A stretch of DNA of 64,000 bases from Halosaccharopolyspora lacisalsi (GTDB lineage: Bacteria > Actinomycetota > Actinomycetes > Mycobacteriales > Pseudonocardiaceae). Made by a program: the position numbers and the translations under genes. A model generated the notes under the pieces. The model saw nothing but the letters and a program-made list of their open reading frames with translations. It was not told the origin of the DNA and made no database searches. The DNA is taken from NCBI RefSeq assembly GCF_014137975.1, contig NZ_JACGWZ010000002.1:682001-746000 (forward strand), given 5' to 3'. Below are positions 16,345 to 25,481 of this stretch, one piece after another; position 1 is the first letter of the stretch; each line of letters begins with the position of its first letter.

Positions 16345-17078
16345 GCCCGAACCCCTCCCCCGTCACCTCCGAGCCCGAGTGGCTGGAAACGCTCGCCCGC
16401 TGCGATGCGGGGCCGCCGGACACGGCGGCGTGGTCGCGAGCGGCCGTCATCGCGGCACACCCCGACGACGAGTGCCTGGCGCTGGGTGGTTTCCTCCAGG
16501 CTCTCCGAGCGCACGGGGTGGAGGTGCGCATCATCGTGGCCACCGACGGAGAAGCCGCTTTCCCCGGTCTCGACGCCGTGGCGCGAACGCGGCTGGCCCG
16601 GGAACGCAGGCGGGAACTGCACGCAGCCGTGCGGGCGCACGGGCTGGGACGGGTGCCGGTGACCTGGCTGGGCCTGCCGGACTCCGGACTCGCCGAGGCC
16701 GAGCGGGAGCTGGTAAGTAGCTTACGGCCGCTGCTGGCCGCGGTCGACGCGACCGTGGCACCGTGGCCGCTGGACCCCCATCCCGATCACCGGGCCATCG
16801 GCCGCGCCACCGCTGCCGCCACACCGCTGAGCGCGCGGTTCTGGTCCTACCCCGTCTGGATGTGGCACTGGATGCGTCCGGACGAGGCGGAGATCCCGTG
16901 GCAACGCGCCGCCGTGCAACGACTGTCCCCGGAACAACGCGCGCGCAAGTCCGCGGGACTGGCCGAGTTCACCTCCCAGCTCTCCCCGGCCCCCGACGGA
17001 GGAGAGCCCGTCCTGCCCCCACAGGTGCTGGCGCACTTCGACCGCGATGTCGAAGTGCTCTTCGAGGAGTCACCGTGA
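16341..17078 (+). CDS. PIG-L/LmbE-family deacetylase
   Basis: A 245-residue zinc deacetylase. The metal motif AAHPDDECLALGG is near residue 38, and the second motif PHPDHRAIG near 148. Family members remove acetyl groups from N-acetylglucosamine-type substrates, for example in mycothiol and antibiotic assembly. The GTG start overlaps the previous stop (GTGA), and its own stop overlaps the methyltransferase start. With a methyltransferase and a glycosyltransferase next in line, the operon looks set to build or modify a small glycoconjugate. Confidence 0.88.
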   Translation: MSPNPSPVTSEPEWLETLARCDAGPPDTAAWSRAAVIAAHPDDECLALGGFLQALRAHGVEVRIIVATDGEAAFPGLDAVARTRLARERRRELHAAVRAHGLGRVPVTWLGLPDSGLAEAERELVSSLRPLLAAVDATVAPWPLDPHPDHRAIGRATAAATPLSARFWSYPVWMWHWMRPDEAEIPWQRAAVQRLSPEQRARKSAGLAEFTSQLSPAPDGGEPVLPPQVLAHFDRDVEVLFEESP

Positions 17079-17650
17079 ACAGCACGCCGTTAGCGCGCTT
17101 CACCGAGCTCTACGAAGCGCGACCCGACCCGTGGAACACCACGACGTCCTGGTACGAGCAGCGCAAAAGGAACATGGCGATGGCCTGCCTGCCGCGCCCC
17201 ACCTACTCCGTGGCCCTCGAACCGGCTTGCGGAACCGGGGAGCTCACCAGCGCGCTGGCGTCCCGCTGCGGTAGCGTGCTGGCCTCCGACGGACTGGACA
17301 CCGTCGTGGAGTACGCCCGGCGACGACTCCGGCCGCACCCCCGGGTGAGCGTGAGTCGCCGCCGGCTTCCCGAGGAGTTCCCCGCTGATCCGGCGAGTGC
17401 GGACCTGGTGGTGCTCAGCGAGATCCTGTACTACTTCGACGGTTCCGACCTCGATGCCGTGCTGGAATCGTCGTGGCGCGCGCTGCGTCCCGGCGGTGAT
17501 CTACTCGCCGTGCACTGGCGTCCCCGGGCTCACGACGCCCCGACCTGCGGTGAGTCCGTGCATCACCACCTGCGGGCACGCCGCGGGTGCGAGTGGTTGG
17601 TGAGCCTTCAGGACCCCGATTTCCTCGTCGACGTGCTGAGGCTGCGTTGA
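17075..17650 (+). CDS. SAM-dependent methyltransferase (NodS-like)
   Basis: A 191-residue class I methyltransferase. The SAM-binding motif I is LEPACGTGEL (about residue 49), followed by an acidic loop and LVVLSEILYYF, the NodS-type motif before the LRPGG turn. The N-terminus FTELYEARPDPWNTTTSWYE is typical of the NodS/SAM branch that N-methylates sugar amines. The GTG start overlaps the PIG-L stop. A deacetylase followed by this type of methyltransferase suggests deacetylation and then N-methylation of an amino sugar; the substrate is not known. Confidence 0.87.
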   Translation: MNSTPLARFTELYEARPDPWNTTTSWYEQRKRNMAMACLPRPTYSVALEPACGTGELTSALASRCGSVLASDGLDTVVEYARRRLRPHPRVSVSRRRLPEEFPADPASADLVVLSEILYYFDGSDLDAVLESSWRALRPGGDLLAVHWRPRAHDAPTCGESVHHHLRARRGCEWLVSLQDPDFLVDVLRLR

Positions 17651-18423
17651 GCGGCCCGGTCAGGGCGGTCGGCGTCGTGGTACCGGCGCACGACGAACAG
17701 GACCTGTTACCGGAGTGCCTGGACAGCCTCGCCGGATCCCTGAACCACGTGCGCGAGGACGTGCGCACGTGCGTGTGCGTGGTGGCCGACCGGTGCACGG
17801 ACGCCACCGAGTCCCGGGCGCTGGCCCGCGCCGGCCGTTTCGGCGATTTCACGCTGTTGTCCCAATCCGCTGCCACCGATCTCGGCACGGTGCGCAATCT
17901 CGGTGCTTGGCGGGTGTTGCACGCACTGTCCCCGCTCGCGCCGGAGGAGATCTGGCTGTTGCACACCGACGCCGACACCGTCGTCCCGTCCGGGTGGGTC
18001 TCGACCCAGTTGCGCTACGCCGAACGGGGCGTCCACGCCGTGGCGGGACGAGCGGTGATTCGCCGCTGGACGAGCACGGCCGCGTGGGCCCGACAGCGCT
18101 ACGAGGCACTGGTCGCGGACCGGGTCTTCGCCGAACACCACCATCACGTCTACGGGGCCAATCTCGGTGTGCGCGCGGACGTGTTCGTCGCGTCCGGAGG
18201 GTTTCCCGCTGTGTCCGCAGGAGAGGACCACGCGCTGTGGCACCGACTCGTGGGAGCCGGGCGGACCACCCTGCAACCGAACGAGATGCCGGTGTTCACC
18301 AGTTCCCGAACCCGGGGGCGCGCGCCCGGTGGACTCGCCACGCTGCTGCACGAACTGTCCACCCGCGACCACGACGATCCCCTCGGAATGACCACGGCGT
18401 TTGGAAACCCCGCCGGTGGGTAA
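17647..18423 (+). CDS. Family 2 glycosyltransferase
   Basis: A 258-residue GT-A fold enzyme: VVVPAHDEQDLLPECLDSL at the N-terminus, the metal-binding HTDADT at about residue 107, and the GEDHALWHRL acidic motif late in the domain. No transmembrane segment is visible, so it acts in the cytoplasm. The TTG start overlaps the methyltransferase stop (TTGA). It is the last gene of the four-gene operon. Acceptor and donor cannot be predicted. Confidence 0.88.
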   Translation: MSGPVRAVGVVVPAHDEQDLLPECLDSLAGSLNHVREDVRTCVCVVADRCTDATESRALARAGRFGDFTLLSQSAATDLGTVRNLGAWRVLHALSPLAPEEIWLLHTDADTVVPSGWVSTQLRYAERGVHAVAGRAVIRRWTSTAAWARQRYEALVADRVFAEHHHHVYGANLGVRADVFVASGGFPAVSAGEDHALWHRLVGAGRTTLQPNEMPVFTSSRTRGRAPGGLATLLHELSTRDHDDPLGMTTAFGNPAGG

Positions 18424-18433
18424 GGCTGCGGGT

Positions 18434-19333
18434 ATGCGCCCGTTTTCCGCACTGGACCGCATCCCCGAGACGCCCTGGTTGGACAAACCCGCGAGCGCGT
18501 TGCGAAAAACGGTGTTCAAGCTGCTCGGGAGGCGGAAGCCACGCGACGTGCTGCACGGCGTGTGGCTGGGCCATCCCCTGCACCCGATGGTGGTGCAGGT
18601 TCCCGTGGGGGCGTTCCTCTCCGCCGGTGTGGTCGATGCGCTGCCTCACCGGGGTCGGGGCGAGCGGCGGGCCGCTGAATCGCTGATCAGGGTCGGGCTG
18701 CTGGCCAGCCTCCCGGCCACGCTGTCCGGGGCCACCGACTTCGCACACGGCCACGAGGAACAGCAGCGCACCGGTCTGGTGCATGCCGTGGCCAACGGCA
18801 TCGCGCTGACGAGCTACCTGTTGTCGCTGCGGTGGCGAGCCGTCGGGGCCGAGCGCGCGGGGAGGGCGGCCGGCTGGGCGGGACTGCTCATGACGACGGC
18901 GGGCGGACTGATGGGCGGACATCTGTCGTACCACCAGTCCACAGGCGCCAACCACGCCGACGCGGTCCCGCACATCGCCCCGGACGGCTGGACCGATCTC
19001 GGTGCCTTCGACGAACTGCCGGACCGGATTCCGACCAGGAGAACGGCGGGCGAGGTCCCCGTCGTGGTCCTGCGCGACGGCACGGCCCTGCACGTCCTGG
19101 CCGACCGGTGCAGCCACGCGTCGGGGCCGCTGCACCAGGGGACGGTGTCGTGGTCGGCGGAAGGGTCGCCGTGCCTGGAATGCCCCTGGCACGGCAGCGT
19201 TTTCCGAGTCTCCGACGGCAGCGTGGAGCACGGCCCCGCGACGGCACCGCAGCCGGGTTTTCACGCCCGCGTCGTCGACGGTCGAGTGCAGGCCGTGGTG
19301 CGTCACTTCCCCGGCGTCCCCGCAGGTGGCTGA
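18434..19333 (+). CDS. DUF2231 membrane domain fused to a Rieske [2Fe-2S] domain
   Basis: A 299-residue two-part protein. Residues about 40-170 are a DUF2231 four-helix membrane domain (LGHPLHPMVVQVPVG, with membrane histidines). Residues about 195-290 are a Rieske domain with both cluster motifs, CSHASG and CPWHGSVF. It is probably a membrane-bound electron-transfer protein. ATG at 18434 is used, ten bases after the glycosyltransferase stop; GTG at 18416 is an alternative. It may belong to the preceding operon. Confidence 0.88.
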   Translation: MRPFSALDRIPETPWLDKPASALRKTVFKLLGRRKPRDVLHGVWLGHPLHPMVVQVPVGAFLSAGVVDALPHRGRGERRAAESLIRVGLLASLPATLSGATDFAHGHEEQQRTGLVHAVANGIALTSYLLSLRWRAVGAERAGRAAGWAGLLMTTAGGLMGGHLSYHQSTGANHADAVPHIAPDGWTDLGAFDELPDRIPTRRTAGEVPVVVLRDGTALHVLADRCSHASGPLHQGTVSWSAEGSPCLECPWHGSVFRVSDGSVEHGPATAPQPGFHARVVDGRVQAVVRHFPGVPAGG

Positions 19334-19417
19334 GGCTGGGCGGGGTCGCCACGACTTCCCGAAAATCGTGTTCCGCCCCGGGGTGGAACACCAGCCGGCA
19401 CGGACAAGGAGCTTCGC

Positions 19418-20812
19418 GTGGCCATCGCAACGGTCAACCCGGCGACGGGTGAGCAACTGCGCTCTTTCGACGCGCTCACCGACGAGGAGCTGGATCTCGC
19501 ACTGCAGCGGTCCGTCGACGCGTTCGACGACTACCGGGCGACCTCCTTCGAGTACCGTTCGGCCCTGCTGCACCGCGCCGCCGAGATCCTCGACGACGAG
19601 GCCGACGAGCTGGGCCGCATCGCCACCACGGAGATGGGCAAGACCCTGAGCGCGGCGGTGGCCGAGGTGCACAAATGCGCGAAGGGGTGCCGCTGGTTCG
19701 CCGACCACGCCCGGGAGATGCTGGCCGACGAGCCCTGGCCGATCGAGGGAGCCCGGGTCTACACCCGCTACGAACCGCTCGGTCCGGTACTGGCGGTCAT
19801 GCCGTGGAACTTCCCGTACTGGCAGGTATTCCGGTTCGCCGCCCCGGCACTGATGGCGGGCAACGTCGGGCTGCTCAAGCACGCCTCGAACGTCCCCCAG
19901 GCGGCACGCGCGATCGAGGACGTGCTGCGCCGGGCCGGCTTTCCCGAGGGGGTGTTCCAGACACTGCTCATCCCGTCGTCGAAGGTCGACAGCGTCATCG
20001 ACGACGACCGGGTGCGCGCGGCGACGCTGACGGGCAGCGAGCCGGCGGGCCGCCAGGTCGGTGCCACCGCCGGACGCAACGTCAAGACCAGCGTGCTGGA
20101 ACTCGGTGGCAGCGACGTGTTCATCGTGATGCCCTCGACCGACCTGGAGGACACGGTTTCCCACGCGGTGACCTCGCGATTGCTCAACAACGGCCAGTCC
20201 TGCATCAACGCGAAGCGGTTCGTGGTCCACACCGACGTCGCCGACGAGTTCACCCGCCTGATGGTCGAGCGAATGGAGACGGTGCGGGTCGGCGACCCGA
20301 CCGACTCCGGCACCGATCTCGGCCCGCTGTCCTCCGCCGACGCGGTGAGCACGCTCGACAAGCAGGTCCGCGACACCGTCGCGGCCGGCGGGCGGCTGCT
20401 GACCGGGGGCGAGCCCCTCGGCGGCCGGGGCCACTACTACCCGCCGACGGTGCTCACCGACATCCCGCAGGGCTCACCCGCTCACCGCGAGGAGTTCTTC
20501 GGACCGGTCGCGCTGCTGTGGCGGGCCAACGACGTCGACGAGGCCATCCGCATCGCCAACGACTCCCCCTTCGGCCTCGGCGGCAGCGCCTGGACCCGGG
20601 ATCCGGGAGAGCAGCAGCGGTTCGTCACCGAGGTCGAGACCGGCATGATGTACATCAACAGGTACACCGAGTCCACCCCCGAGGTCCCCTTCGGCGGCGC
20701 CAAGAACTCCGGCTACGGTCGCGAACTCGCCCGGTTCGGCCCCCACTCCTTCGTCAACGCCAAGACGGTCTGGATCGCCGGGGACGAGCAGACCGGCCAG
20801 GCCGTCGAGTAG
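19418..20812 (+). CDS. Aldehyde dehydrogenase, succinate-semialdehyde type
   Basis: A 464-residue NAD(P)-dependent aldehyde dehydrogenase. Asn131 in MPWNFPYWQVF, Glu228 in LELGGSD and the nucleophile Cys262 in NNGQSC are all in place. Overall features (FRFAAPALMAGN, EVPFGGAKNSGYGREL) fit the succinate-semialdehyde dehydrogenase branch, which feeds 4-aminobutyrate carbon into the TCA cycle. GTG start with AAGGAG about five bases upstream. It stands alone, with no aminotransferase beside it, so the physiological aldehyde is uncertain. Confidence 0.9.
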   Translation: MAIATVNPATGEQLRSFDALTDEELDLALQRSVDAFDDYRATSFEYRSALLHRAAEILDDEADELGRIATTEMGKTLSAAVAEVHKCAKGCRWFADHAREMLADEPWPIEGARVYTRYEPLGPVLAVMPWNFPYWQVFRFAAPALMAGNVGLLKHASNVPQAARAIEDVLRRAGFPEGVFQTLLIPSSKVDSVIDDDRVRAATLTGSEPAGRQVGATAGRNVKTSVLELGGSDVFIVMPSTDLEDTVSHAVTSRLLNNGQSCINAKRFVVHTDVADEFTRLMVERMETVRVGDPTDSGTDLGPLSSADAVSTLDKQVRDTVAAGGRLLTGGEPLGGRGHYYPPTVLTDIPQGSPAHREEFFGPVALLWRANDVDEAIRIANDSPFGLGGSAWTRDPGEQQRFVTEVETGMMYINRYTESTPEVPFGGAKNSGYGRELARFGPHSFVNAKTVWIAGDEQTGQAVE

Positions 20813-21132
20813 GCCCGAGCCGTCAGTGGGCCCGTCCTCACCGAGTGCACACCCGGAAGCACGCACGTGCGGTGGTGATCACCGCTTCTCCGGGCGCGGC
20901 CCCACTGCGCGTCCATACGCTTTATATTCACCTAACCATATGTCAATAGTTGTTATTTTTCCGTGTCAATCCGAAGCCAAAGTGTTACGGTCGCGTAAGG
21001 GTTGAGCGAGCAGCCTCGCACATGGCAGCGCCTGTGCACCCGCGCCCCGCACGTGGTGACGCGGTTACGACGAGTCGGGCGAGAGGTGCACTCCCTCGGT
21101 GGTCTCAACCGCTGTAAGGAGACACCGTCAGC
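20813..21132. promoter_or_regulatory. AT-rich intergenic region upstream of the canonical STAS gene
   Basis: 320 bases without a gene. The segment 20915-20990 is markedly AT-rich for this genome (TTTATATTC, TTGTTATTTTT), as expected of a promoter or protein-binding region for the STAS gene at 21133. No consensus -35/-10 pair is convincing. Confidence 0.4.
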
Positions 21133-21513
21133 ATGGCGACACAAACGACATCCCATCACCGCGACACGGTTCGGCAGGCATCCGTTTCCGTGGAGATTTA
21201 CCACCCCGACACGCGCAGCGTGGTGCTGTCCATGTCGGGAGAGATCGACCTCGCCGCCTTCCCCCGGCTGCGGGAACTGCTCAAGCAGCGGATGGCCGCC
21301 GCCGTGGACACGGTGGTGCTGGACCTGTCCGCGTTGGCATTCTGCGACTCCTCCGGCGTGGAACTCCTGTGCGAGGTCGACCAGCGCGCGGCGGCCACCG
21401 GGATCACCCTGCGACTGGTCCCCAGCCGCTGCGTGGACCGCGTCCTGAGTCTGACCGGATACGCCGACCGCTTCCGCACGGCCGCCACCGTCAGCCGGGC
21501 ACTCGCGGCCTGA
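21133..21513 (+). CDS. STAS anti-sigma factor antagonist with canonical phosphoserine site
   Basis: A 126-residue, single-domain STAS protein with GEIDLAAFPRL and, crucially, LSALAFCDSSGVELL: the DSSG serine phosphorylated by anti-sigma kinases is present. It should act in a sigma-B-type partner switch. AAGGAG lies 11 bases before the ATG, a little far. No kinase gene adjoins it; a sigma factor gene lies 3.4 kb downstream. It differs from the two STAS proteins at 30 and 3676, which lack this serine. Confidence 0.9.
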   Translation: MATQTTSHHRDTVRQASVSVEIYHPDTRSVVLSMSGEIDLAAFPRLRELLKQRMAAAVDTVVLDLSALAFCDSSGVELLCEVDQRAAATGITLRLVPSRCVDRVLSLTGYADRFRTAATVSRALAA

Positions 21514-21556
21514 CGAGGAACGAAAAGCGGTTTCCCGGTCACGGCCCGGTCGCGGT

Positions 21557-22744
21557 TCACGAGTCGCTCCGACCAGCGGGCCCGACCGCGGTCCCGAGGA
21601 TGAGCATCCCCCGCCCGTCGGGATCGACCCGGGTTCCGAACCGGTGGCCCGTGCGGGACAGCACCGAACACACCCATCGCGCGTCCTCGGCGGAGGCGGA
21701 GCACAGGCGCATCCGGTGCACCCTGGTCACCGCGATGCGCAGGCGGGACAGTCCACCGTCGGGTAGCACTTCGGGAAAGTACAGCAGGCGCAAGTCGTCC
21801 CGGTACCGCTCGTCCGTGCCGATGCCCTCGTAATCGTCGAGCAGGTCGCCGCTGCCGTAGAGCACGAGTCCACCGCGATACATCTCGATCGGCCGAGGGT
21901 GGTGCGAGGAGTGCCCGTGCACGACGTGCACCCCGCCCTCGATCAGGCGATGTGCGAAACGCACCTGCTCGCACGGCACCTCGTAGCCCCAGTTGGAACC
22001 CCAGTGGACCGACACGACCACGACATCACCGTGGCGTCGCACGTCCCGCAGTCGCTCCGTGAGCCCGTCGGCGGTGGCCTCGGAGAGGTCGGGCAGGACG
22101 CTCACCCCGGCATCCTGCCCGCTCGCGGCCCACTCGGGTGGGATTCCGCTGGAAGTGGCTCCGCACGCGAGAACCACGACCCGCCTGTCGCTCCCGACGG
22201 GAACGACCGCGGGTCGCGTCACCTCCCCGGCGTCGCGACCAGCCCCGGCGTACAGCAACCCGGCCTCCGACAGCGAGCCGAGCGTGTCCTCCAGCCCCGG
22301 AGGGCCGAAGTCGAGCACGTGGTTGTTGGCGAGCACGCACAGGTCGGGGGCGACCGCCGTGACGCAGGGCAGGTTCTCGGGAGTCATCCGGTAGTGCACG
22401 GCCTTGCCCGGGGCGAACGTGTCACCGCGGGTGACGCTCGACTCCAGGTTGATCACACGAGCGTCGGGACCGACACCGTCGATGATCCGCAACGCCTCTC
22501 CCCACGGCCAGGAGAAGTCGACCGGGGGGTCGATGGGGGCACTGACCTCTTCGGCGGCACGGACGTAGTACCGCGCGTCGCCCACCCAGGGCTCCCGCAG
22601 CCGCGGGTCACCGGGATGGGGCAGGATCTGGTCGAGGCCGCGTCCTGGCATCACGTCACCGCCCAGGAACAACGTCACCGGGCCCGCGGAGCACGGGCGG
22701 TTCGGGCGCACGTCCAGCGGGTTCCCGGAACGTTCGGCCCTCAT
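21557..22744 (-). CDS. CapA-family (poly-gamma-glutamate synthesis-type) protein
   Basis: A 395-residue member of the CapA metallophosphatase-like family: FLGGDVMPGRGLDQ at the start, INLESSVT, LANNHVLDFG, and HWGSNWGYEVP / VHGHSSHHPRPIE near the C-terminus, all standard metal-site motifs. No signal peptide is visible, so it is probably cytoplasmic. CapA itself is part of capsule polyglutamate systems, but solitary homologues are widespread with unclear roles. The ATG overlaps the preceding gene by four bases, pairing it with the sugar isomerase. Confidence 0.88.
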   Translation of the reverse strand: MRAERSGNPLDVRPNRPCSAGPVTLFLGGDVMPGRGLDQILPHPGDPRLREPWVGDARYYVRAAEEVSAPIDPPVDFSWPWGEALRIIDGVGPDARVINLESSVTRGDTFAPGKAVHYRMTPENLPCVTAVAPDLCVLANNHVLDFGPPGLEDTLGSLSEAGLLYAGAGRDAGEVTRPAVVPVGSDRRVVVLACGATSSGIPPEWAASGQDAGVSVLPDLSEATADGLTERLRDVRRHGDVVVVSVHWGSNWGYEVPCEQVRFAHRLIEGGVHVVHGHSSHHPRPIEMYRGGLVLYGSGDLLDDYEGIGTDERYRDDLRLLYFPEVLPDGGLSRLRIAVTRVHRMRLCSASAEDARWVCSVLSRTGHRFGTRVDPDGRGMLILGTAVGPAGRSDS

Positions 22745-23643
22745 GCCGCGACGAGCGGTCGCAGCGTCCGGTAGGCGATGTCCAGGCCCGCCCGAACGTT
22801 GTCGGTCGTGCCGTTCCAGACGGGATCCTCGAGTTCGACGGAGACCGCTCCGTCGTAGCCGCCCTCGTAGAGGGTGTCGACCACGCGGCGCCAGTCGACC
22901 TCGCCGAGACCGGGAGCCCGATAGCGCCACCATCCCGGCTCGTTCCGGCGGACCACCGGCCCCGGGTAGCCGTAGTGGGAACGTCGTTCGACGAACACCT
23001 CGGCGTCCTTGGCCTGCACGTGCGCGACCCGGTCCACGTGCGGGCGCAGCGCCGTCACGGGGTCGATCCCCATCCCCAGCAGGTGGGAGGGATCGTAGTT
23101 GAGGTACAGGCCGAGATCGAACATCCACTCCCACAGCTCCGGGGAGTAGGCGAGGTTGCCCGCGGATCCTTCCGGGTGCCAGTCCCGCTTCGGGCAGTTC
23201 TCGACCATGAGCCGGACGCCCCACTCGCCGGCCTCCTCCACCAGCGGAGCGAAAACGTCCTCCGCCTCGGCGAGGTTCTCCGCGACGCTCCTCGTCGGGT
23301 CCCGCCCCAGGAAGGTGCCCACCGGAGCTCCCCCGAGCCTGCCCGCCGCCTCGATGCAGGCCTCGAGATGGCGGTGAACACGTCGCCGCTCGTCCGGGTC
23401 GGGGTGCAGCGGATTCTCGTAGTAGGCCAGCGCGGACAACGTGAAGTCGTGGCGAGCGAAGTGCGAACGCATTCGCTCGGTGTCCTGCACCGTGAGAGAA
23501 GTAACGTCGAGATGGGCCGGAGCCGCGCCGTCGGGCGGCCAGGTGGCGACCTCGAGCGCCTCGTATCCGACGTTCTCGGCCAGTTCGACGAGGTCGGTGA
23601 GGTTCTCGTCGGGCAGGCACGCGCTGAGCAGTCCCAGTTTCAT
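22741..23643 (-). CDS. Sugar phosphate isomerase/epimerase (xylose isomerase-like TIM barrel)
   Basis: A 300-residue TIM-barrel protein. MKLGLLSACLPDENL opens the barrel; LMVENCPKRDW, YLNYDPSHLLGM and VSVELEDPVW supply the acidic/His metal ligands characteristic of the AP endonuclease 2/sugar isomerase family. The substrate is unknown. ATG at 23643 is chosen over an upstream start because GGAGG lies six bases before it. It is translationally coupled to capA (ATGA), suggesting the two act on related substrates. Confidence 0.88.
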   Translation of the reverse strand: MKLGLLSACLPDENLTDLVELAENVGYEALEVATWPPDGAAPAHLDVTSLTVQDTERMRSHFARHDFTLSALAYYENPLHPDPDERRRVHRHLEACIEAAGRLGGAPVGTFLGRDPTRSVAENLAEAEDVFAPLVEEAGEWGVRLMVENCPKRDWHPEGSAGNLAYSPELWEWMFDLGLYLNYDPSHLLGMGIDPVTALRPHVDRVAHVQAKDAEVFVERRSHYGYPGPVVRRNEPGWWRYRAPGLGEVDWRRVVDTLYEGGYDGAVSVELEDPVWNGTTDNVRAGLDIAYRTLRPLVAA

Positions 23644-23675
23644 CGACGACCTCCGCGGCGAAGCGGGCACACGGG

Positions 23676-24239
23676 TCAGCGGTTCGTCCCGGACAGGGCG
23701 TCACGGAGCCGGTCGACCATACCGATACCGGGGTCGAGAACCATGTTGGCCGGCGGCTGGTCCGGTGCGGAGGGATGCGGCCGCGTCGGAGCGGACCCCT
23801 TGGCCATGACGACCTTCTTGCCGAGGTCGTCGAGCTCTTCGAGCGTGCACGCCTTGGACAGCCTGGGCAGCAGCGTGCTTTCCTCGTCGGCGATGTGCTC
23901 CCGGGCGAAGTCGATCAGCCGACCGGTCAGGCGCTCGAACTCCCGCTCGGTGACATCGAGCTCTTCCAGCCGTTGGAGAATCCGTTCGACCTCGGTGTGC
24001 TGCCTGATCGCCCTGTCGGCGAGTTCGTCGCCGTCGGCGAGCTTCTCGCGCGCGGCCGGGTAGAGGTACTGCTCCTCGGAGACGCTGTGACACACCAGTT
24101 CCGTGATCACGTGGTCCATCAGGGCACGGCGACGTTCGGGAGAACCAACGCCCTGTTCCAGCTCGCCGAAGGACTCCTCCACGGACCGGTGGTCGGCGAT
24201 GAGGATCCGGACGATATTTTCTCCCTCGATGTCGGTCAT
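23676..24239 (-). CDS. Hemerythrin HHE domain protein
   Basis: A 187-residue protein with a four-helix hemerythrin domain (about 1-140). Iron ligands are visible in order: ADHRSVEE, HVITELVCHSVSEEQYLYP, RQHTEVERIL and REHIADEESTLLP. A Pro-rich tail follows. Such proteins bind a di-iron centre and take part in oxygen, NO or redox sensing and stress resistance. ATG at 24239 follows GGAGGGAG. It lies just upstream of, and divergent from, the sigma factor gene. Confidence 0.88.
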   Translation of the reverse strand: MTDIEGENIVRILIADHRSVEESFGELEQGVGSPERRRALMDHVITELVCHSVSEEQYLYPAAREKLADGDELADRAIRQHTEVERILQRLEELDVTEREFERLTGRLIDFAREHIADEESTLLPRLSKACTLEELDDLGKKVVMAKGSAPTRPHPSAPDQPPANMVLDPGIGMVDRLRDALSGTNR

Positions 24240-24518
24240 GTTCGCTCCCTCCGGATCTGCACTGCGTGCCTTTTCGTCTTCGACGTCGATGGAACGATCG
24301 ACGCTCGCTTCATGACCGTCGTTACCCGAAATGCGGTCCGTGAAACCCTCCGAGGTGGTCACCGGGAATGGTGAACGGAGTACGAGCGTTGAACCCGTTG
24401 AACTTCAGTACCAGGCCCGCCGGTAGCTGCCCACAGTTACCCGGCGGTCAAGCGGTAGTCGCGGAGTCGTTGTTCCCCAGCTCGGTCCTCGCCGGGCGAG
24501 GAGAACGTGAGAGGTTTT

Positions 24519-25481
24519 ATGTCGCAAGTCAGTACAGGCCAGGAACGAGCCGAGGCGCACCAGGACCAGGACCTGGTGGGATACTACCTCAACGAGATCG
24601 GCTCGCGGCCGCTGTTGAGCGCCGACGAGGAGGTCGCCCTGGCCAAACGCATCGAGGCCGGAGTCTACGCCGCCGAGTTGCTGCGCCGGGTCGAGGCCGG
24701 TGAGCGGGGCGCCGACGAGCAGCAGCGGCGCGACTGGAAACTGGTGGCGCGCGACGGTCGTCGGGCCAAGGAGGAGATGATCACCGCGAACCTGCGGCTG
24801 GTCGTGTCGGTGGCCAAGAAGCAGCACCGCTCCGGGGTGCCCTTCGCCGACGTCATCCAGGAGGGCAACGCCGGGTTGATCCGAGCCGTGGAGAAGTTCG
24901 ATTACACCAAGGGTTACAAGTTCTCCACCTACGCCACCTGGTGGATCCGCCAGTCGATCAACCGCGGGCTGGCCGAGCAGTCCCGGACCGTTCGGCTACC
25001 GGTGCACATGGTCGAGCAGCTCAACAAGTTCGACCGCCTGGAACGCAGGCTCGGGATGCGGCTCCAGCGCGAACCCACGCTGGAGGAGGTCGCCGCGGAA
25101 GCGGGAGTGACCGCCGAGCGCATCGCCGACATGCGCCAGTCGGCCCGCGACGTGGTCAGTCTCGACATCCCGGTCGGCGAGGACGGCGAAACCAGTGTCG
25201 GTGACCTCCTGGAGGACCCCGAGGCACCGCGCGCGGCCGACGTGGCCGAGCACCGTGCCTTCACCGCCGACATGCACACGCTGCTCGAGTCCCTGCCCGA
25301 ACGCGAGGCACGGGTCGTGGCGCTCCGTTACGGCCTGCACGACGGCCACCAGCACACCCTGCAGCACGTGGCCACCCGTCTGGGGCTCAGCCGTGAGCGC
25401 ATTCGCCAGCTCGAACGCCAGGCGTTGAGTCAGCTTCGCAACCCCGAACGCAGCCGACCGCTGCAGGCCTGGGCCAGCTGA
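24519..25481 (+). CDS. RNA polymerase sigma factor, principal-like (group 1/2)
   Basis: A 320-residue sigma-70 factor. Region 1.2 (DLVGYYLNEIGSRPLL), region 2 (FADVIQEGNAGLIRAVEKF and KFSTYATWWIRQSINR), region 3 and region 4.2 (LSRERIRQLERQALSQLR) are all intact. There is no long region 1.1, so it resembles HrdA/SigB-type alternative principal sigma factors rather than the housekeeping one. ATG at 24519 follows GAGAGG at short spacing; a GTG 12 bases earlier is possible. Hemerythrin, acetate transporter and STAS neighbours fit a stress or stationary-phase role. Confidence 0.92.
   Translation: MSQVSTGQERAEAHQDQDLVGYYLNEIGSRPLLSADEEVALAKRIEAGVYAAELLRRVEAGERGADEQQRRDWKLVARDGRRAKEEMITANLRLVVSVAKKQHRSGVPFADVIQEGNAGLIRAVEKFDYTKGYKFSTYATWWIRQSINRGLAEQSRTVRLPVHMVEQLNKFDRLERRLGMRLQREPTLEEVAAEAGVTAERIADMRQSARDVVSLDIPVGEDGETSVGDLLEDPEAPRAADVAEHRAFTADMHTLLESLPEREARVVALRYGLHDGHQHTLQHVATRLGLSRERIRQLERQALSQLRNPERSRPLQAWAS

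Noticed and set aside
18296-20434. Open minus-strand frame of about 712 codons
   Set aside because: It lies opposite the Rieske and aldehyde dehydrogenase genes and shows no domain.
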